Positions 1 to 8,949 of a DNA stretch of 17,538 bases are shown in pieces; the first letter of the stretch is position 1; every line of letters starts with the position of its first letter. A program made the position numbers and the translations under genes. The stretch is from BOKV01 sp041739225 (lineage in GTDB: Bacteria; Pseudomonadota; Alphaproteobacteria; Rhizobiales; Rhizobiaceae), in contig JBGSOG010000074.1 in NCBI GenBank assembly GCA_041739225.1, positions 1 through 17,538 on the forward strand, given 5' to 3'. The notes beneath the pieces are model-generated. The model did no database searches. It was not told the origin of the DNA and worked only from the letters and a program-made list of their open reading frames with translations.

Positions 1-10
1 AAGCAAAACG

Positions 11-502
11 ATGAGCACGATTGCACAAGCTGCCAAGTCGCTATTGCTTGCCGAATTCGTCAGCGCGTTCTTCCTGTCGATGCGCTACTTCTTCAAGCCA
101 AAGGCGACGCTGAACTATCCATTCGAAAAAGGCCCCAGCAGTCCGCGTTTTCGCGGTGAACATGCACTTCGCCGCTACCCGAATGGTGAGGAGCGCTGCA
201 TTGCCTGCAAGCTTTGCGAAGCGATCTGTCCGGCGCAAGCCATCACCATCGAAGCCGGTCCGCGCGGCAATGACGGTACGCGGCGCACGGTGCGTTATGA
301 CATCGACATGGTGAAATGCATCTACTGCGGCTTCTGTCAGGAAGCCTGCCCGGTCGATGCCATCGTCGAAGGGCCAAATTTCGAGTTTGCGACGGAAACG
401 CGCGAAGAACTCTACTATGACAAGGAACGGCTGCTCGCCAATGGCGAGCGGTGGGAACGCGAAATAGCCAGCAATCTTGCATCCGACGCCAATTGGCGCT
501 GA
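11..502 (+). CDS. nuoI: NADH-quinone oxidoreductase subunit I
   Basis: This is the 8Fe ferredoxin-like subunit of complex I (163 aa), which relays electrons along the peripheral arm toward the quinone site. Two CxxCxxCxxxCP motifs bind the 4Fe-4S clusters N6a and N6b: C63, C66, C69, C73 and C103, C106, C109, C113. The N-terminal stretch at about residues 10-27 is the amphipathic region expected to lie on the membrane. The length is typical for alphaproteobacterial NuoI and the mitochondrial TYKY homologue. The ATG at 11 gives the usual N-terminus. The window begins 10 bp upstream, so nuoH and the earlier nuo genes presumably lie just outside it. A hairpin at 507-525 follows the stop, before nuoJ. 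Identification is very secure. Confidence 0.98.
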   Translation: MSTIAQAAKSLLLAEFVSAFFLSMRYFFKPKATLNYPFEKGPSSPRFRGEHALRRYPNGEERCIACKLCEAICPAQAITIEAGPRGNDGTRRTVRYDIDMVKCIYCGFCQEACPVDAIVEGPNFEFATETREELYYDKERLLANGERWEREIASNLASDANWR

Positions 503-506
503 GAAA

Positions 507-525
507 TTCCGGCAGTTCGCCGGAA
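507..525 (+). other. Intergenic hairpin between nuoI and nuoJ
   Basis: A perfect inverted repeat, TTCCGGC-agttc-GCCGGAA, gives a 7-bp stem with a 5-nt loop. It starts 4 nt after the nuoI stop and ends just before the nuoJ ribosome binding site (AGGAA, 529-533). There is no T tract, so it is not an intrinsic terminator. It could mark an RNA-processing or stability boundary, or tune nuoJ translation; that role is inference. Confidence 0.5.
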
Positions 526-542
526 ACCAGGAACGACACAGA

Positions 543-1157
543 ATGAACTTCTCGGTTTTATTCTTTTACCTGTTCGCCACCATTACGGTCGGCTCTGCTT
601 TCATGGTGATCGCTTCGCGCAATCCCGTGCATTCGGTGCTGTTCCTCATTCTGGCCTTCGTCAATGCCTCCGGCTTGTTCATGCTGGCCGGAGCCGAGTT
701 TTTGGCGATGTTGCTGATCGTTGTCTATGTCGGCGCAGTTGCCGTGCTGTTCCTGTTCGTTGTCATGATGCTTGATGTTGATTTTGCCGAACTGCGGGAA
801 GGTTTTCTTCAATACCTGCCTGTCGGCCTCGTGGTCGGATTGATCGTTTTGGCCGAGCTGTTCATGGTAATGGGCACATTTTTGTTGTCGCCCGGCACGG
901 CCGGAGAAGCCTCGCAGCCGATTCCCGACATGGCCCAGGTTTCAAACATCCAGGCGCTAGGCGAAATTTTGTACACCAAGTACATTTTCCACTTCCAGGC
1001 AGCCGGGATGATCCTGTTGGTCGCCATGATCGGCGCCATTGTCCTGACCCTTCGCCACAAGCCGAACGTGCGTCGCCAGGATATCGGCAAGCAGGTTGCG
1101 CGCACGCCAGCGAGTGCCATTGAGGTGGTCAAGGTAGAAACGGGCAAGGGATTGTGA
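543..1157 (+). CDS. nuoJ: NADH-quinone oxidoreductase subunit J
   Basis: Membrane subunit of complex I (204 aa), homologous to mitochondrial ND6, located where the hydrophilic and membrane arms meet. About five transmembrane helices are visible. The segment at about residues 40-75, rich in Gly, Ala, Leu and Val (MLAGAEFLAMLLIVVYVGAV), is the family's signature third helix, with its conserved glutamate and the VYVGAV bend. The ATG at 543 was chosen because it starts at the canonical MNFSVLFFY-type N-terminus and has AGGAA about 9 nt upstream. An in-frame ATG at 477 would overlap nuoI and add 22 non-family residues. nuoK begins 10 bp after the stop. Confidence 0.96.
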   Translation: MNFSVLFFYLFATITVGSAFMVIASRNPVHSVLFLILAFVNASGLFMLAGAEFLAMLLIVVYVGAVAVLFLFVVMMLDVDFAELREGFLQYLPVGLVVGLIVLAELFMVMGTFLLSPGTAGEASQPIPDMAQVSNIQALGEILYTKYIFHFQAAGMILLVAMIGAIVLTLRHKPNVRRQDIGKQVARTPASAIEVVKVETGKGL

Positions 1158-1167
1158 GGGGGCACGC

Positions 1168-1476
1168 ATGACCATCGGCATCACACATTATCTGTCCGTC
1201 AGCGCCATCCTGTTCACCATCGGGATGCTGGGGATTTTCCTCAACAAGAAAAACATCATCATCATATTGATGTCGGTCGAGATCATCCTGCTGTCGGTGA
1301 ACCTCAACTTCGTGGCGTTCTCCCAGCATCTGGGAGACATGATGGGGCAGGTGTTCGCGCTTTTCGTGTTGACCGTCGCGGCGGCGGAAGCAGCCATCGG
1401 GTTGGCCATACTTGTGACCTTCTTTCGCAATCGCGGTTCAATCGCGGTTGAAGACGTCAATTCGATGAAGGGCTGA
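1168..1476 (+). CDS. nuoK: NADH-quinone oxidoreductase subunit K
   Basis: Small membrane subunit of complex I (102 aa, the usual length), homologous to ND4L. It has three transmembrane helices at about residues 8-25, 30-50 and 62-87. Conserved membrane glutamates E38 (in the MSVEIILLSVNLNF motif) and E74 (AAAEAAIGLA) are present; in the family they form part of the proton path linking quinone reduction to the antiporter-like subunits. The start at 1168 follows a strong GAGGGG ribosome binding site that overlaps the end of nuoJ. nuoL begins 10 bp downstream. Confidence 0.98.
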   Translation: MTIGITHYLSVSAILFTIGMLGIFLNKKNIIIILMSVEIILLSVNLNFVAFSQHLGDMMGQVFALFVLTVAAAEAAIGLAILVTFFRNRGSIAVEDVNSMKG

Positions 1477-1486
1477 AGGCAGGATC

Positions 1487-3517
1487 ATGTATCACGCAAT
1501 CGTATTTCTGCCGCTCATCGGCTTCCTTGCTGCCGGGCTTTTCAGCAAGTCCCTGGGAACCAAGGGCTGCGAATACATCACGACCGGGCTTTTGATCGTT
1601 TCGGCACTCCTTTCATGGGTGGCGTTTTTCACTGTCGGTATCGGTGGTGGAGAAACCCAGCAAATCCAGGTTTTGCGCTGGGTTGATTCAGGCGCACTCT
1701 CGGTCAACTGGGCGTTTCGCATAGATACACTCACCGTGGTCATGCTGGTGGTGGTCAACACCGTTTCGTCGCTCGTGCATGTGTATTCAATCGGCTACAT
1801 GCACCATGATCCGCACCGCCCGCGCTTTTTTGCCTATCTGTCGCTCTTCACTTTCGCGATGCTCATGTTGGTGACGTCGGACAATTTGCTTCAGATGTTC
1901 TTCGGCTGGGAAGGCGTGGGTTTGGCTTCATACCTGCTGATCGGCTTCTGGTACCAGAAACCATCGGCAAATGCCGCCTCCATCAAGGCGTTTGTGGTTA
2001 ACCGTGTCGGCGACTTCGGATTCGCACTGGGTATTTTTGGTCTTTTCGTACTGTTCAATTCAATCGAGTTTTCGACGATTTTTGCCAATGCTGCCGAGTT
2101 TGCCCATGTAGAAGGCGGTGACGCCGGCCATGGTGCAGCCGCATTGAATTTCCTTGGCTATGAGCTTTCGAAAGCTGATGCGCTGACAGTGATTTGTCTG
2201 CTGCTGTTCATGGGGGCGATGGGCAAGTCGGCACAGATTCCGCTGCACACCTGGCTGCCGGACGCAATGGAAGGACCAACGCCGGTTTCTGCTTTGATCC
2301 ACGCGGCAACCATGGTGACGGCCGGCGTGTTTCTGGTCGCGCGCATGTCTCCGGTTTTTGAATATTCACAGACTGCTTTGACCTTTGTGACGATCATCGG
2401 CGCATCGACGGCGTTTTTTGCTGCAACGGTTGGCCTTGTCCAGAACGACATCAAACGGGTAATTGCCTACTCAACCTGCTCGCAGCTTGGCTACATGTTC
2501 GTGGCGCTGGGTATAGGAGCGTATGGCGCGGCGATCTTCCATTTGTTTACCCATGCGTTCTTCAAGGCGCTGCTATTCCTGGGGGCCGGTTCGGTCATTC
2601 ATGCGGTCTCCGACGAGCAGGACATGCGCAACATGGGCGGCTTGCGCAAGCACATCCCCGCCACTTACTGGATGATGGTCATCGGGACCATTGCCCTCAC
2701 AGGGCTTGGCATCCCTGGAACGATCATCGGAACCGCCGGTTTCTTCTCCAAGGACGCCATCATCGAAAGTGCTTTTGTCGGACAAAATGTTGCCGCCGGA
2801 TTTGCCTTTGGCATGTTGGTGATTGCGGCCTTGATGACGAGCTTCTACTCGTGGCGGCTGATCTTCATGACCTTTCATGGCAAGCCGCGCGCCTCGCACG
2901 ACGTGATGCACCATGTTCATGAGTCACCACCGGTGATGCTGGTGCCGCTCTATATTCTGGCAGCAGGTGCCCTGTTCGCCGGTGTGATTTTCCATGAATT
3001 TTTCATTGGACACGGGGAAGAGGGAGCCCACGCAGTCGCAGAACATGGTGCGGCTGTCTACAACAGCTTCTGGCGGGAGTCGCTGTTTGCCGGCCCCGAC
3101 AACCACATCCTTGCCGAATTCCACAATGTGCCGCTGTGGGTGAAACTGTCGCCATTCGTGATGATGGTGACCGGCTTCCTGTTGGCCTACTGGATGTATG
3201 TGCGCTCGCCGCAAATTCCCGGTGAAATCGCCAAGTCGCAACCGGCTTTGTACCAGTTCCTGCTCAACAAATGGTATTTCGACGAAGCTTATGATTTCCT
3301 GTTTGTGCGCCCGGCGCAGCGTCTGGGGCGTTTTTTGTGGAAGCGCGGCGATGGCTATGTCATCGACGGCTTTGGTCCGGACGGCGTTTCGGCGCGGGTA
3401 CTGGACGTCACCAGCCGCGTGGTCAAGTTGCAGACCGGTTATGTCTATCACTATGCGTTCGCCATGCTGATCGGCATCGCTGCGCTCATCACTTTCATGA
3501 TGTTCAGAGGCGCTTGA
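1487..3517 (+). CDS. nuoL: NADH-quinone oxidoreductase subunit L
   Basis: Distal antiporter-like proton-pumping subunit of complex I (676 aa), homologous to ND5. Hallmarks visible are the GWEGVGLASYLLIGFW segment with E142, and the GKSAQIPLHTWLPDAMEGPT segment with K247, the glutamate/lysine pair of the proton channel. The LIHAATMVTAGVFL helix follows. The protein extends well beyond the 14-helix core, with a charged His/Glu-rich loop at about residues 505-525 and a C-terminal region ending in a final helix. This agrees with the long lateral helix HL that clamps NuoM and NuoN in known structures. The ATG at 1487 has AGGA just upstream. nuoM starts 4 bp after the stop, so translation is probably coupled. 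Confidence 0.98.
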   Translation: MYHAIVFLPLIGFLAAGLFSKSLGTKGCEYITTGLLIVSALLSWVAFFTVGIGGGETQQIQVLRWVDSGALSVNWAFRIDTLTVVMLVVVNTVSSLVHVYSIGYMHHDPHRPRFFAYLSLFTFAMLMLVTSDNLLQMFFGWEGVGLASYLLIGFWYQKPSANAASIKAFVVNRVGDFGFALGIFGLFVLFNSIEFSTIFANAAEFAHVEGGDAGHGAAALNFLGYELSKADALTVICLLLFMGAMGKSAQIPLHTWLPDAMEGPTPVSALIHAATMVTAGVFLVARMSPVFEYSQTALTFVTIIGASTAFFAATVGLVQNDIKRVIAYSTCSQLGYMFVALGIGAYGAAIFHLFTHAFFKALLFLGAGSVIHAVSDEQDMRNMGGLRKHIPATYWMMVIGTIALTGLGIPGTIIGTAGFFSKDAIIESAFVGQNVAAGFAFGMLVIAALMTSFYSWRLIFMTFHGKPRASHDVMHHVHESPPVMLVPLYILAAGALFAGVIFHEFFIGHGEEGAHAVAEHGAAVYNSFWRESLFAGPDNHILAEFHNVPLWVKLSPFVMMVTGFLLAYWMYVRSPQIPGEIAKSQPALYQFLLNKWYFDEAYDFLFVRPAQRLGRFLWKRGDGYVIDGFGPDGVSARVLDVTSRVVKLQTGYVYHYAFAMLIGIAALITFMMFRGA

Positions 3518-3521
3518 TCCC

Positions 3522-5045
3522 ATGACTGGCTGGCCGATCCTTTCTGTCGTCACGTTCCTCCCGGCCTTTGGCGCGCTGCTGATTGCGTTGATGCCTGCAG
3601 GCGGGCCGTTGGCGCTTCGCAATTTGCGCAATGTGGCGCTCGGCGTAACCGTTTTGACGTTTCTGATTTCTCTGAAAATCTGGATCGATTTTGACACGAA
3701 GACTGCCGGTTTCCAGATGGTCGAGAAAGTCGACTGGATCGGCAATTTCATGTCGTATCACATGGGTGTCGACGGCATTTCGATGTTGTTTGTCATCCTC
3801 ACAACCTTCCTGATGCCGTTTGTGATCCTTGCCGGACGCGAGTCGGTCGAGAAGCGCGTCAAGGAATACCTGGTCGCTTTTTTGGTGCTTGAAACCTTCA
3901 TGATCGGCGTTTTCTGCGCGCTCGACCTGATGCTGTTTTACATTTTCTTCGAAGCCGGGCTGATCCCGATGTTCCTCATCATCGGTGTGTGGGGCGGGAA
4001 GCGGCGGGTGTATGCCAGCTTCAAGTTTTTCCTCTACACGCTTTTGGGTTCGGTTTTGATGCTCCTTGCCATGATGGCGATGTACTGGCAGGCCGGAACC
4101 ACCGACATCCCGGCATTGCTGGCACATAAATTTCCGGCGGAAATGCAAACATGGCTATGGCTGGCTTTCTTTGCATCCTTTGCGGTGAAGATGCCGATGT
4201 GGCCGGTTCATACATGGCTGCCCGATGCGCATGTTGAAGCGCCAACCGCCGGGTCGGTCATTCTTGCTTCCATTTTGTTGAAGATGGGCGGCTATGGCTT
4301 TGTGCGGTTTTCGCTTGCCATGTTCCCGCTGGCGAGCGCGGATTTTGCGCCATTTGTGTTCACGCTGTCGGTCGTAGCCATCATCTACACTTCGCTGGTG
4401 GCGCTGGCGCAGGAAGACATCAAGAAGCTGATTGCCTATTCGTCGGTAGCGCACATGGGCTACGTGACCATGGGTATTTTCACAGCCAATGTGCATGGCG
4501 TTGAGGGCGCAATCTTCCAGATGTTGTCCCATGGTCTGGTTGCCGGCGCGCTGTTCCTGTGCGTGGGGGTCGTCTATGACCGCATGCACACGCGCGAAAT
4601 TGCTGCTTATGGCGGCCTGGTAAACCGGATGCCAAAGTATGCAGTGGTGTTCATGATCTTCACCATGGCCAATGTCGGCCTGCCAGGCACTTCGGGTTTT
4701 GTCGGCGAATTTTTGACCCTGCTTGGCGTATTTCAAGTGAACACCTGGGTGGCGCTGTTTGCCACCACTGGCGTCATTCTTTCGGCGACCTACGCACTGT
4801 GGCTGTACCGCCGGGTGATATTCGGGCTTCTGGACAAGGAAAATCTCAAAGGCATCCTTGATCTTTCAACGCGGGAAAAAGCCTTGCTTTATCCGCTCGC
4901 CGCACTGGTGATTTTCTTCGGTGTGTATCCGGCACCGGTTTTCGACGTGATGTCCGCTTCGGTGGAACAACTGATCGGCAATTATCAGGCGGCTATCGAT
5001 GCTGCCGGACAGACAGCAGCGGCAAATGCCGCGCCACAGGGGTAA
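3522..5045 (+). CDS. nuoM: NADH-quinone oxidoreductase subunit M
   Basis: Middle antiporter-like proton-pumping subunit of complex I (507 aa), homologous to ND4. The proton-path residues are recognisable: E144 in the FYIFFEAGLIPMFLIIG helix and K223 in the AVKMPMWPVHTWLPDAHVEA segment. IKKLIAYSSVAHMGYV marks the central helices shared with Na+/H+ antiporters. The protein has about 14 transmembrane helices and a short Ala/Gln-rich C-terminal tail. Its ATG lies 4 bp after nuoL and the stop is 3 bp before nuoN, consistent with stoichiometric expression from one transcript. Confidence 0.98.
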   Translation: MTGWPILSVVTFLPAFGALLIALMPAGGPLALRNLRNVALGVTVLTFLISLKIWIDFDTKTAGFQMVEKVDWIGNFMSYHMGVDGISMLFVILTTFLMPFVILAGRESVEKRVKEYLVAFLVLETFMIGVFCALDLMLFYIFFEAGLIPMFLIIGVWGGKRRVYASFKFFLYTLLGSVLMLLAMMAMYWQAGTTDIPALLAHKFPAEMQTWLWLAFFASFAVKMPMWPVHTWLPDAHVEAPTAGSVILASILLKMGGYGFVRFSLAMFPLASADFAPFVFTLSVVAIIYTSLVALAQEDIKKLIAYSSVAHMGYVTMGIFTANVHGVEGAIFQMLSHGLVAGALFLCVGVVYDRMHTREIAAYGGLVNRMPKYAVVFMIFTMANVGLPGTSGFVGEFLTLLGVFQVNTWVALFATTGVILSATYALWLYRRVIFGLLDKENLKGILDLSTREKALLYPLAALVIFFGVYPAPVFDVMSASVEQLIGNYQAAIDAAGQTAAANAAPQG

Positions 5046-5048
5046 ACC

Positions 5049-6497
5049 ATGCAACCCGCCCTCGAGTTTTCATCCCTTTTGCCGCAGCTGGCTTTCGCGT
5101 CGCCGGAAATAGCGCTTTCTTTGGGTGCGATGCTGCTTTTGATGGTCGGGGCATTCGCCGGCGACAAATCGGTGTCTGTGGTTACTGGCCTTTCGGTACT
5201 GGTCATTGCGCTGGCTGCATTTCTGCTTTGGCAGGCGGGGGATGGCCGCGCCTTCAACGACAGCTTCATTCTCGACCCGTTTGCGCGGTTGATGAAATAT
5301 GCCGCTCTTGCCGGTTCAGGCATCGCGATTGCCATGTCTTGGAATTTCATGCGGATCGAGAAGTTTGAGCGGTTTGAATATCCGGTACTGGTTGTGCTGG
5401 CGACGACCGGCATGATGCTTATGATTTCGGCCAACAGTTTGTTGGCGCTGTATCTGGGGCTGGAAATGCAGTCGCTGGCACTTTACGTGATTGCTGCAAT
5501 CAACCGGGACAATCTTCGCTCTTCGGAAGCGGGCCTGAAATACTTTGTGCTCGGGGCACTTTCTTCGGGAATGCTGCTTTACGGCATGACACTGGTTTAC
5601 GGTTTCACCGGTCATCTCGATTTTGTCGGCATCCGCGAGGCGCTGGCGGGTTCGGAACGCTCGATAGGCCTTGTGTTTGGGCTGGTGTTCATTCTCGCCG
5701 GGCTTTGTTTCAAGATTTCGGCGGTGCCGTTTCACATGTGGACGCCGGATGTCTATGAAGGCGCACCGACACCTGTAACCGCTTTTTTTGCGGCTGCGCC
5801 CAAGGTGGCGGCCATGGCGATGCTGGTTCGCATCGTGACCGGCGCTTTCGAGCCGGTTACCGCTGACTGGCAGCAAGTGATTTCCTTCATTTCAATCGCT
5901 TCTATGGCGCTTGGCGCGTTTGCTGCGATCGGACAGCAAAACATCAAGCGGCTGATGGCCTACTCGTCCATCGGGCACATGGGTTTTGCGCTGGTCGGGC
6001 TTGCTGCAGGAACCCAGAACGGCGTCAATGGCGTAATCTTGTACATGCTGGTCTACATGACCATGACGCTTGGAACTTTTGCAGTGATCATTGCCATGCG
6101 CCGCAAGGACGGGATGGTCGAGCAGATCAGCGATCTGGCCGGCCTGGGTGCAAGAAATCCGTTGCAAGCGTTTTTGCTGACCATTTTGATGTTTTCGCTT
6201 GCGGGCATCCCGCCATTGGCCGGTTTTTTTGCAAAGTATTTTGTTTTTGTCGCTGCCATCGAAGCGCAGCTTTATCCGCTTGCCGTCATTGGTGTGTTGG
6301 CCAGCGTGGTTGGCGCTTTCTACTATCTGCGCATCATCAAGGTGATGTGGTTTGATGAGCCCGCAGCTGAATTTCTGCCAATGGCGGGCGAGTTGAAGCT
6401 GGTCTTGGGTGTCAGCGGCTTGCTGGTAGGATTGTTTTACATCTTTGCCGGCAGCCTTGTGGAAGTCACTTCTTCGGCGGCGGCATCGCTGTTTTGA
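5049..6497 (+). CDS. nuoN: NADH-quinone oxidoreductase subunit N
   Basis: Third antiporter-like proton-pumping subunit of complex I (482 aa), homologous to ND2 and adjacent to NuoK in the assembled membrane arm. E139 in LYLGLEMQSLALYV and K222 in CFKISAVPFHMWTPDVYEGAPT match the channel residues. IKRLMAYSSIGHMGFALVG is the conserved central segment. The start at 5049 follows an AGGGG ribosome binding site. The stop codon overlaps the TTG start of birA by 4 bp, tying the ligase gene to the complex I transcript. This is the last subunit gene of the nuo operon. Confidence 0.98.
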   Translation: MQPALEFSSLLPQLAFASPEIALSLGAMLLLMVGAFAGDKSVSVVTGLSVLVIALAAFLLWQAGDGRAFNDSFILDPFARLMKYAALAGSGIAIAMSWNFMRIEKFERFEYPVLVVLATTGMMLMISANSLLALYLGLEMQSLALYVIAAINRDNLRSSEAGLKYFVLGALSSGMLLYGMTLVYGFTGHLDFVGIREALAGSERSIGLVFGLVFILAGLCFKISAVPFHMWTPDVYEGAPTPVTAFFAAAPKVAAMAMLVRIVTGAFEPVTADWQQVISFISIASMALGAFAAIGQQNIKRLMAYSSIGHMGFALVGLAAGTQNGVNGVILYMLVYMTMTLGTFAVIIAMRRKDGMVEQISDLAGLGARNPLQAFLLTILMFSLAGIPPLAGFFAKYFVFVAAIEAQLYPLAVIGVLASVVGAFYYLRIIKVMWFDEPAAEFLPMAGELKLVLGVSGLLVGLFYIFAGSLVEVTSSAAASLF

Positions 6498-7264
6498 CGG
6501 CCGTGCAAGCGCAGCGTCACCCAAGCTATCGTTTTTTGCACCTTGATGAAACCGGCTCGACCAATGCTGATGCGCTGGATGCTGCAATTCGCGGCGAAGC
6601 CGGCGGTCTGTGGATCAGTGCCCGTCACCAGACTTCGGGAAAAGGCAGCCGGGGTCGGCAATGGGTGTCGCAGGATGGAAACTTGTTTGCATCGCTGCTG
6701 TTGCGCGATGTATGCGCAGACAGGCATTTGCCTGAACTGACATTTGTTGCTTCACTGGCGGTTCGCGATGCTGTCGCGGCATTTTTTGCAAAAGCAGCAC
6801 GCAATGCAGATGTGTCCTTGAAATGGCCCAATGACATTCTGGTTGGGGGCAAGAAAACCAGTGGCATCCTGCTTGAAAGCCACATGGCCGGTGGAAGCCG
6901 TGCAGTGGTTATTGGTATCGGCGTCAATTGTGTCAGTCATCCGGAAGAAGTCATGCACCGGGCAACCGATCTTCTGGCAGAAGGGTTGCAGGTAACATCG
7001 CAGGAAATGTTGCATGCGATTGCGCAAACTTTTGATGACCGGCTGATCATGTGGAATCAGGGTCTGGGGTTTGATGCCATCCGCAGTGCCTGGCTTGCAG
7101 AAGCGGCAGGTGTGGGGGAGCGCATATACGTGAAGCTGCCGGGGCGGGAACTTTCCGGCACCTTTGAAGACTTGGCAAATGACGGCAATTTGCTGCTGGC
7201 ACTGGACGACGGCAGTACAGTGCGCGTATCGACGGCAGACATTTTCTTTTCAGGCAAACAATGA
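6494..7264 (+). CDS. birA: Biotin--[acetyl-CoA-carboxylase] ligase, catalytic domain only
   Basis: Activates biotin with ATP and attaches it to the carrier lysine of biotin carboxylases such as acetyl-CoA and propionyl-CoA carboxylase. At 256 aa it is the short form: it begins straight at the catalytic domain (FLHLDETGSTN) and lacks the N-terminal helix-turn-helix of E. coli BirA, so it should not repress biotin genes. The ATP/biotin loop GKGSRGRQW (about residues 49-57), KWPND (110-114) and GIGVN (141-145) are present. The start is TTG at 6494 overlapping the nuoN stop; an in-frame GTG at 6503 is equally possible, and neither has a clear ribosome binding site. Weak initiation coupled to nuoN would keep the level low. 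The enzyme may supply propionyl-CoA carboxylase, upstream of the mce product. Confidence 0.95.
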   Translation: MTAVQAQRHPSYRFLHLDETGSTNADALDAAIRGEAGGLWISARHQTSGKGSRGRQWVSQDGNLFASLLLRDVCADRHLPELTFVASLAVRDAVAAFFAKAARNADVSLKWPNDILVGGKKTSGILLESHMAGGSRAVVIGIGVNCVSHPEEVMHRATDLLAEGLQVTSQEMLHAIAQTFDDRLIMWNQGLGFDAIRSAWLAEAAGVGERIYVKLPGRELSGTFEDLANDGNLLLALDDGSTVRVSTADIFFSGKQ

Positions 7265-7282
7265 AACGAGGCTTTTCATCAA

Positions 7283-8947
7283 ATGGCGCAAGCTGAACTT
7301 ATATTTGCACCGCTTGGCGGTGTTGGCGAAATCGGCATGAATCTCGCCCTTTACGGTTATGGGCCAAAGGATGCACGCGAGTGGATCATGGTTGATTGCG
7401 GAGTTACGTTTCCTGGCCCCGACCTGCCGGGGGTAGATCTGGTCATGCCAGACATCTCTTTTGTGCGCTCGCTGGGTGATGCGCTCAAGGGCATCATCAT
7501 TACGCATGCACATGAAGACCATTACGGGGCGATCTCGACACTTTGGCCTTTTTTCCGCAAGCAGGTCTGGATGACACCGTTCACGGCAGGCTTGCTTGAA
7601 TCAAAATCCAACTTTGAGCCCAATGCTCCGAAAGTGCCGGTTAAGATTTACAAGGCTGGCGACAAATTCACCGTCGGGCCTTTTTCGGTGGAGGCGGTCA
7701 ATGTCACCCACTCCATTCCCGAGCCCGTATCGCTCATTTTGCGTACGCCGCTTGGCAACATCATCCATACCGGCGACTGGAAAATCGACCATGACCCGAC
7801 TTTGGGACAGATCACCGACGGCAAGACATTGCAGGCCGCTGGCGACGAGGGCGTGTTGGCACTGATATGCGATTCCACGAACGCCATGCGTTCGGGTATT
7901 TCGCCTTCGGAAACAGCAGTTTCAGAAAGCCTTGCCGACATCATTTCGCAAGCGCAGGGCAGGGTGGCAATAACCACCTTCTCTTCCAATGTCGGGCGCA
8001 TTCGCTCGATTGCCATGGCGGCAAAAAAGGCTGGTCGCAAGGTACTGTTGATGGGCCTTTCAATTCGCCGGGTTGCTGAAGTCTCGGACGGCCTTGGTTA
8101 TCTGGACGGGCTCGACGAATTTATTGAGGAAGACGAATTCGACAGCATCGACCGGCAAAAGATTGTCATCATTCTTACCGGAAGCCAGGGTGAGGATCGT
8201 GCTGCGTTGGCCAAACTTTCGCGCAATGATCATCCGCGCGTTCATCTGACCGCCGGCGACACCGTGATCTATTCGTCGCGGACCATTCCGGGCAATGAAA
8301 AGCCGATTATCGAGACCCAAAACCGGCTGATTGAAAACGGTATCAACATCATCACCGATGACATGGCACTGGTGCATGTTTCCGGCCATCCGCGTCAGGC
8401 GGAGCTGGAGCAGATGTATGCCTGGGTGCGGCCGAAGGTTCTGGTGCCCGTTCACGGCGAAGCCATGCACCTGGCGGCCCAGGCGCGACTCGGCGCAGCA
8501 GCCGGAATTCCGCAGGTTGCACCCATCCGCAATGGCGACATGTTGCGGCTGGCGCCGGGCGCTGCGGAGATCATCGACAAGATCAAGACTGGCCGTATTT
8601 ACAAGGACGGCATGGTCATTGGTGGCGAGGAAGCGGTGGGCGTCGACATGCGCCGCAAGCTTTCATTTGCCGGCATTGTTTCTTGTTCGATTGTCATCGA
8701 CCGGAACGGCAAGATGGCGGACGATATCGATGTTGCACTCAACGGCCTGCCGGAATTGACACCTGCTGGTGAGCCTTTTGAAGATGTGATCTTTGACGCA
8801 GTGGTCAGCGCTGTCGAAAGCATCCCGCCTGCCAAGCGCAAGGATGAAGCGCTTTTGATGCGGGCAGCCGAACGGGCTATTCGTGCGGCAGCCCGTGACA
8901 ACTGGGGCAAAAAACCGGTCGTGACTGTCTTCGTTGCCAAGGTCTGA
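7283..8947 (+). CDS. rnj: Ribonuclease J
   Basis: Metallo-beta-lactamase/beta-CASP ribonuclease (554 aa) with 5'-3' exonuclease and possibly endonuclease activity, acting on rRNA and mRNA in the cytoplasm. The zinc-binding HxHxDH motif is H75-A-H-E-D-H80. HTGDWKIDHDP follows, then the beta-CASP region with HVSGHPRQ (H369) and PVHGE (H391). A C-terminal domain of about 100 residues completes the family length. The ATG at 7283 has an ACGAGG ribosome binding site about 11 nt upstream and lies 18 bp after birA. Alphaproteobacteria commonly carry RNase J in this exact location. mce begins 2 bp after the stop. Confidence 0.96.
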   Translation: MAQAELIFAPLGGVGEIGMNLALYGYGPKDAREWIMVDCGVTFPGPDLPGVDLVMPDISFVRSLGDALKGIIITHAHEDHYGAISTLWPFFRKQVWMTPFTAGLLESKSNFEPNAPKVPVKIYKAGDKFTVGPFSVEAVNVTHSIPEPVSLILRTPLGNIIHTGDWKIDHDPTLGQITDGKTLQAAGDEGVLALICDSTNAMRSGISPSETAVSESLADIISQAQGRVAITTFSSNVGRIRSIAMAAKKAGRKVLLMGLSIRRVAEVSDGLGYLDGLDEFIEEDEFDSIDRQKIVIILTGSQGEDRAALAKLSRNDHPRVHLTAGDTVIYSSRTIPGNEKPIIETQNRLIENGINIITDDMALVHVSGHPRQAELEQMYAWVRPKVLVPVHGEAMHLAAQARLGAAAGIPQVAPIRNGDMLRLAPGAAEIIDKIKTGRIYKDGMVIGGEEAVGVDMRRKLSFAGIVSCSIVIDRNGKMADDIDVALNGLPELTPAGEPFEDVIFDAVVSAVESIPPAKRKDEALLMRAAERAIRAAARDNWGKKPVVTVFVAKV

Positions 8948-8949
8948 GC

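Noticed and set aside
477..542. Upstream ATG extension of nuoJ by 22 residues
   Set aside because: It overlaps the nuoI coding end and adds residues not seen in NuoJ; the ATG at 543 has AGGAA and the family N-terminus.
2924..3751. 275-codon minus-strand frame opposite nuoL and nuoM
   Set aside because: Antisense shadow of two secure complex I genes, without a recognisable domain.
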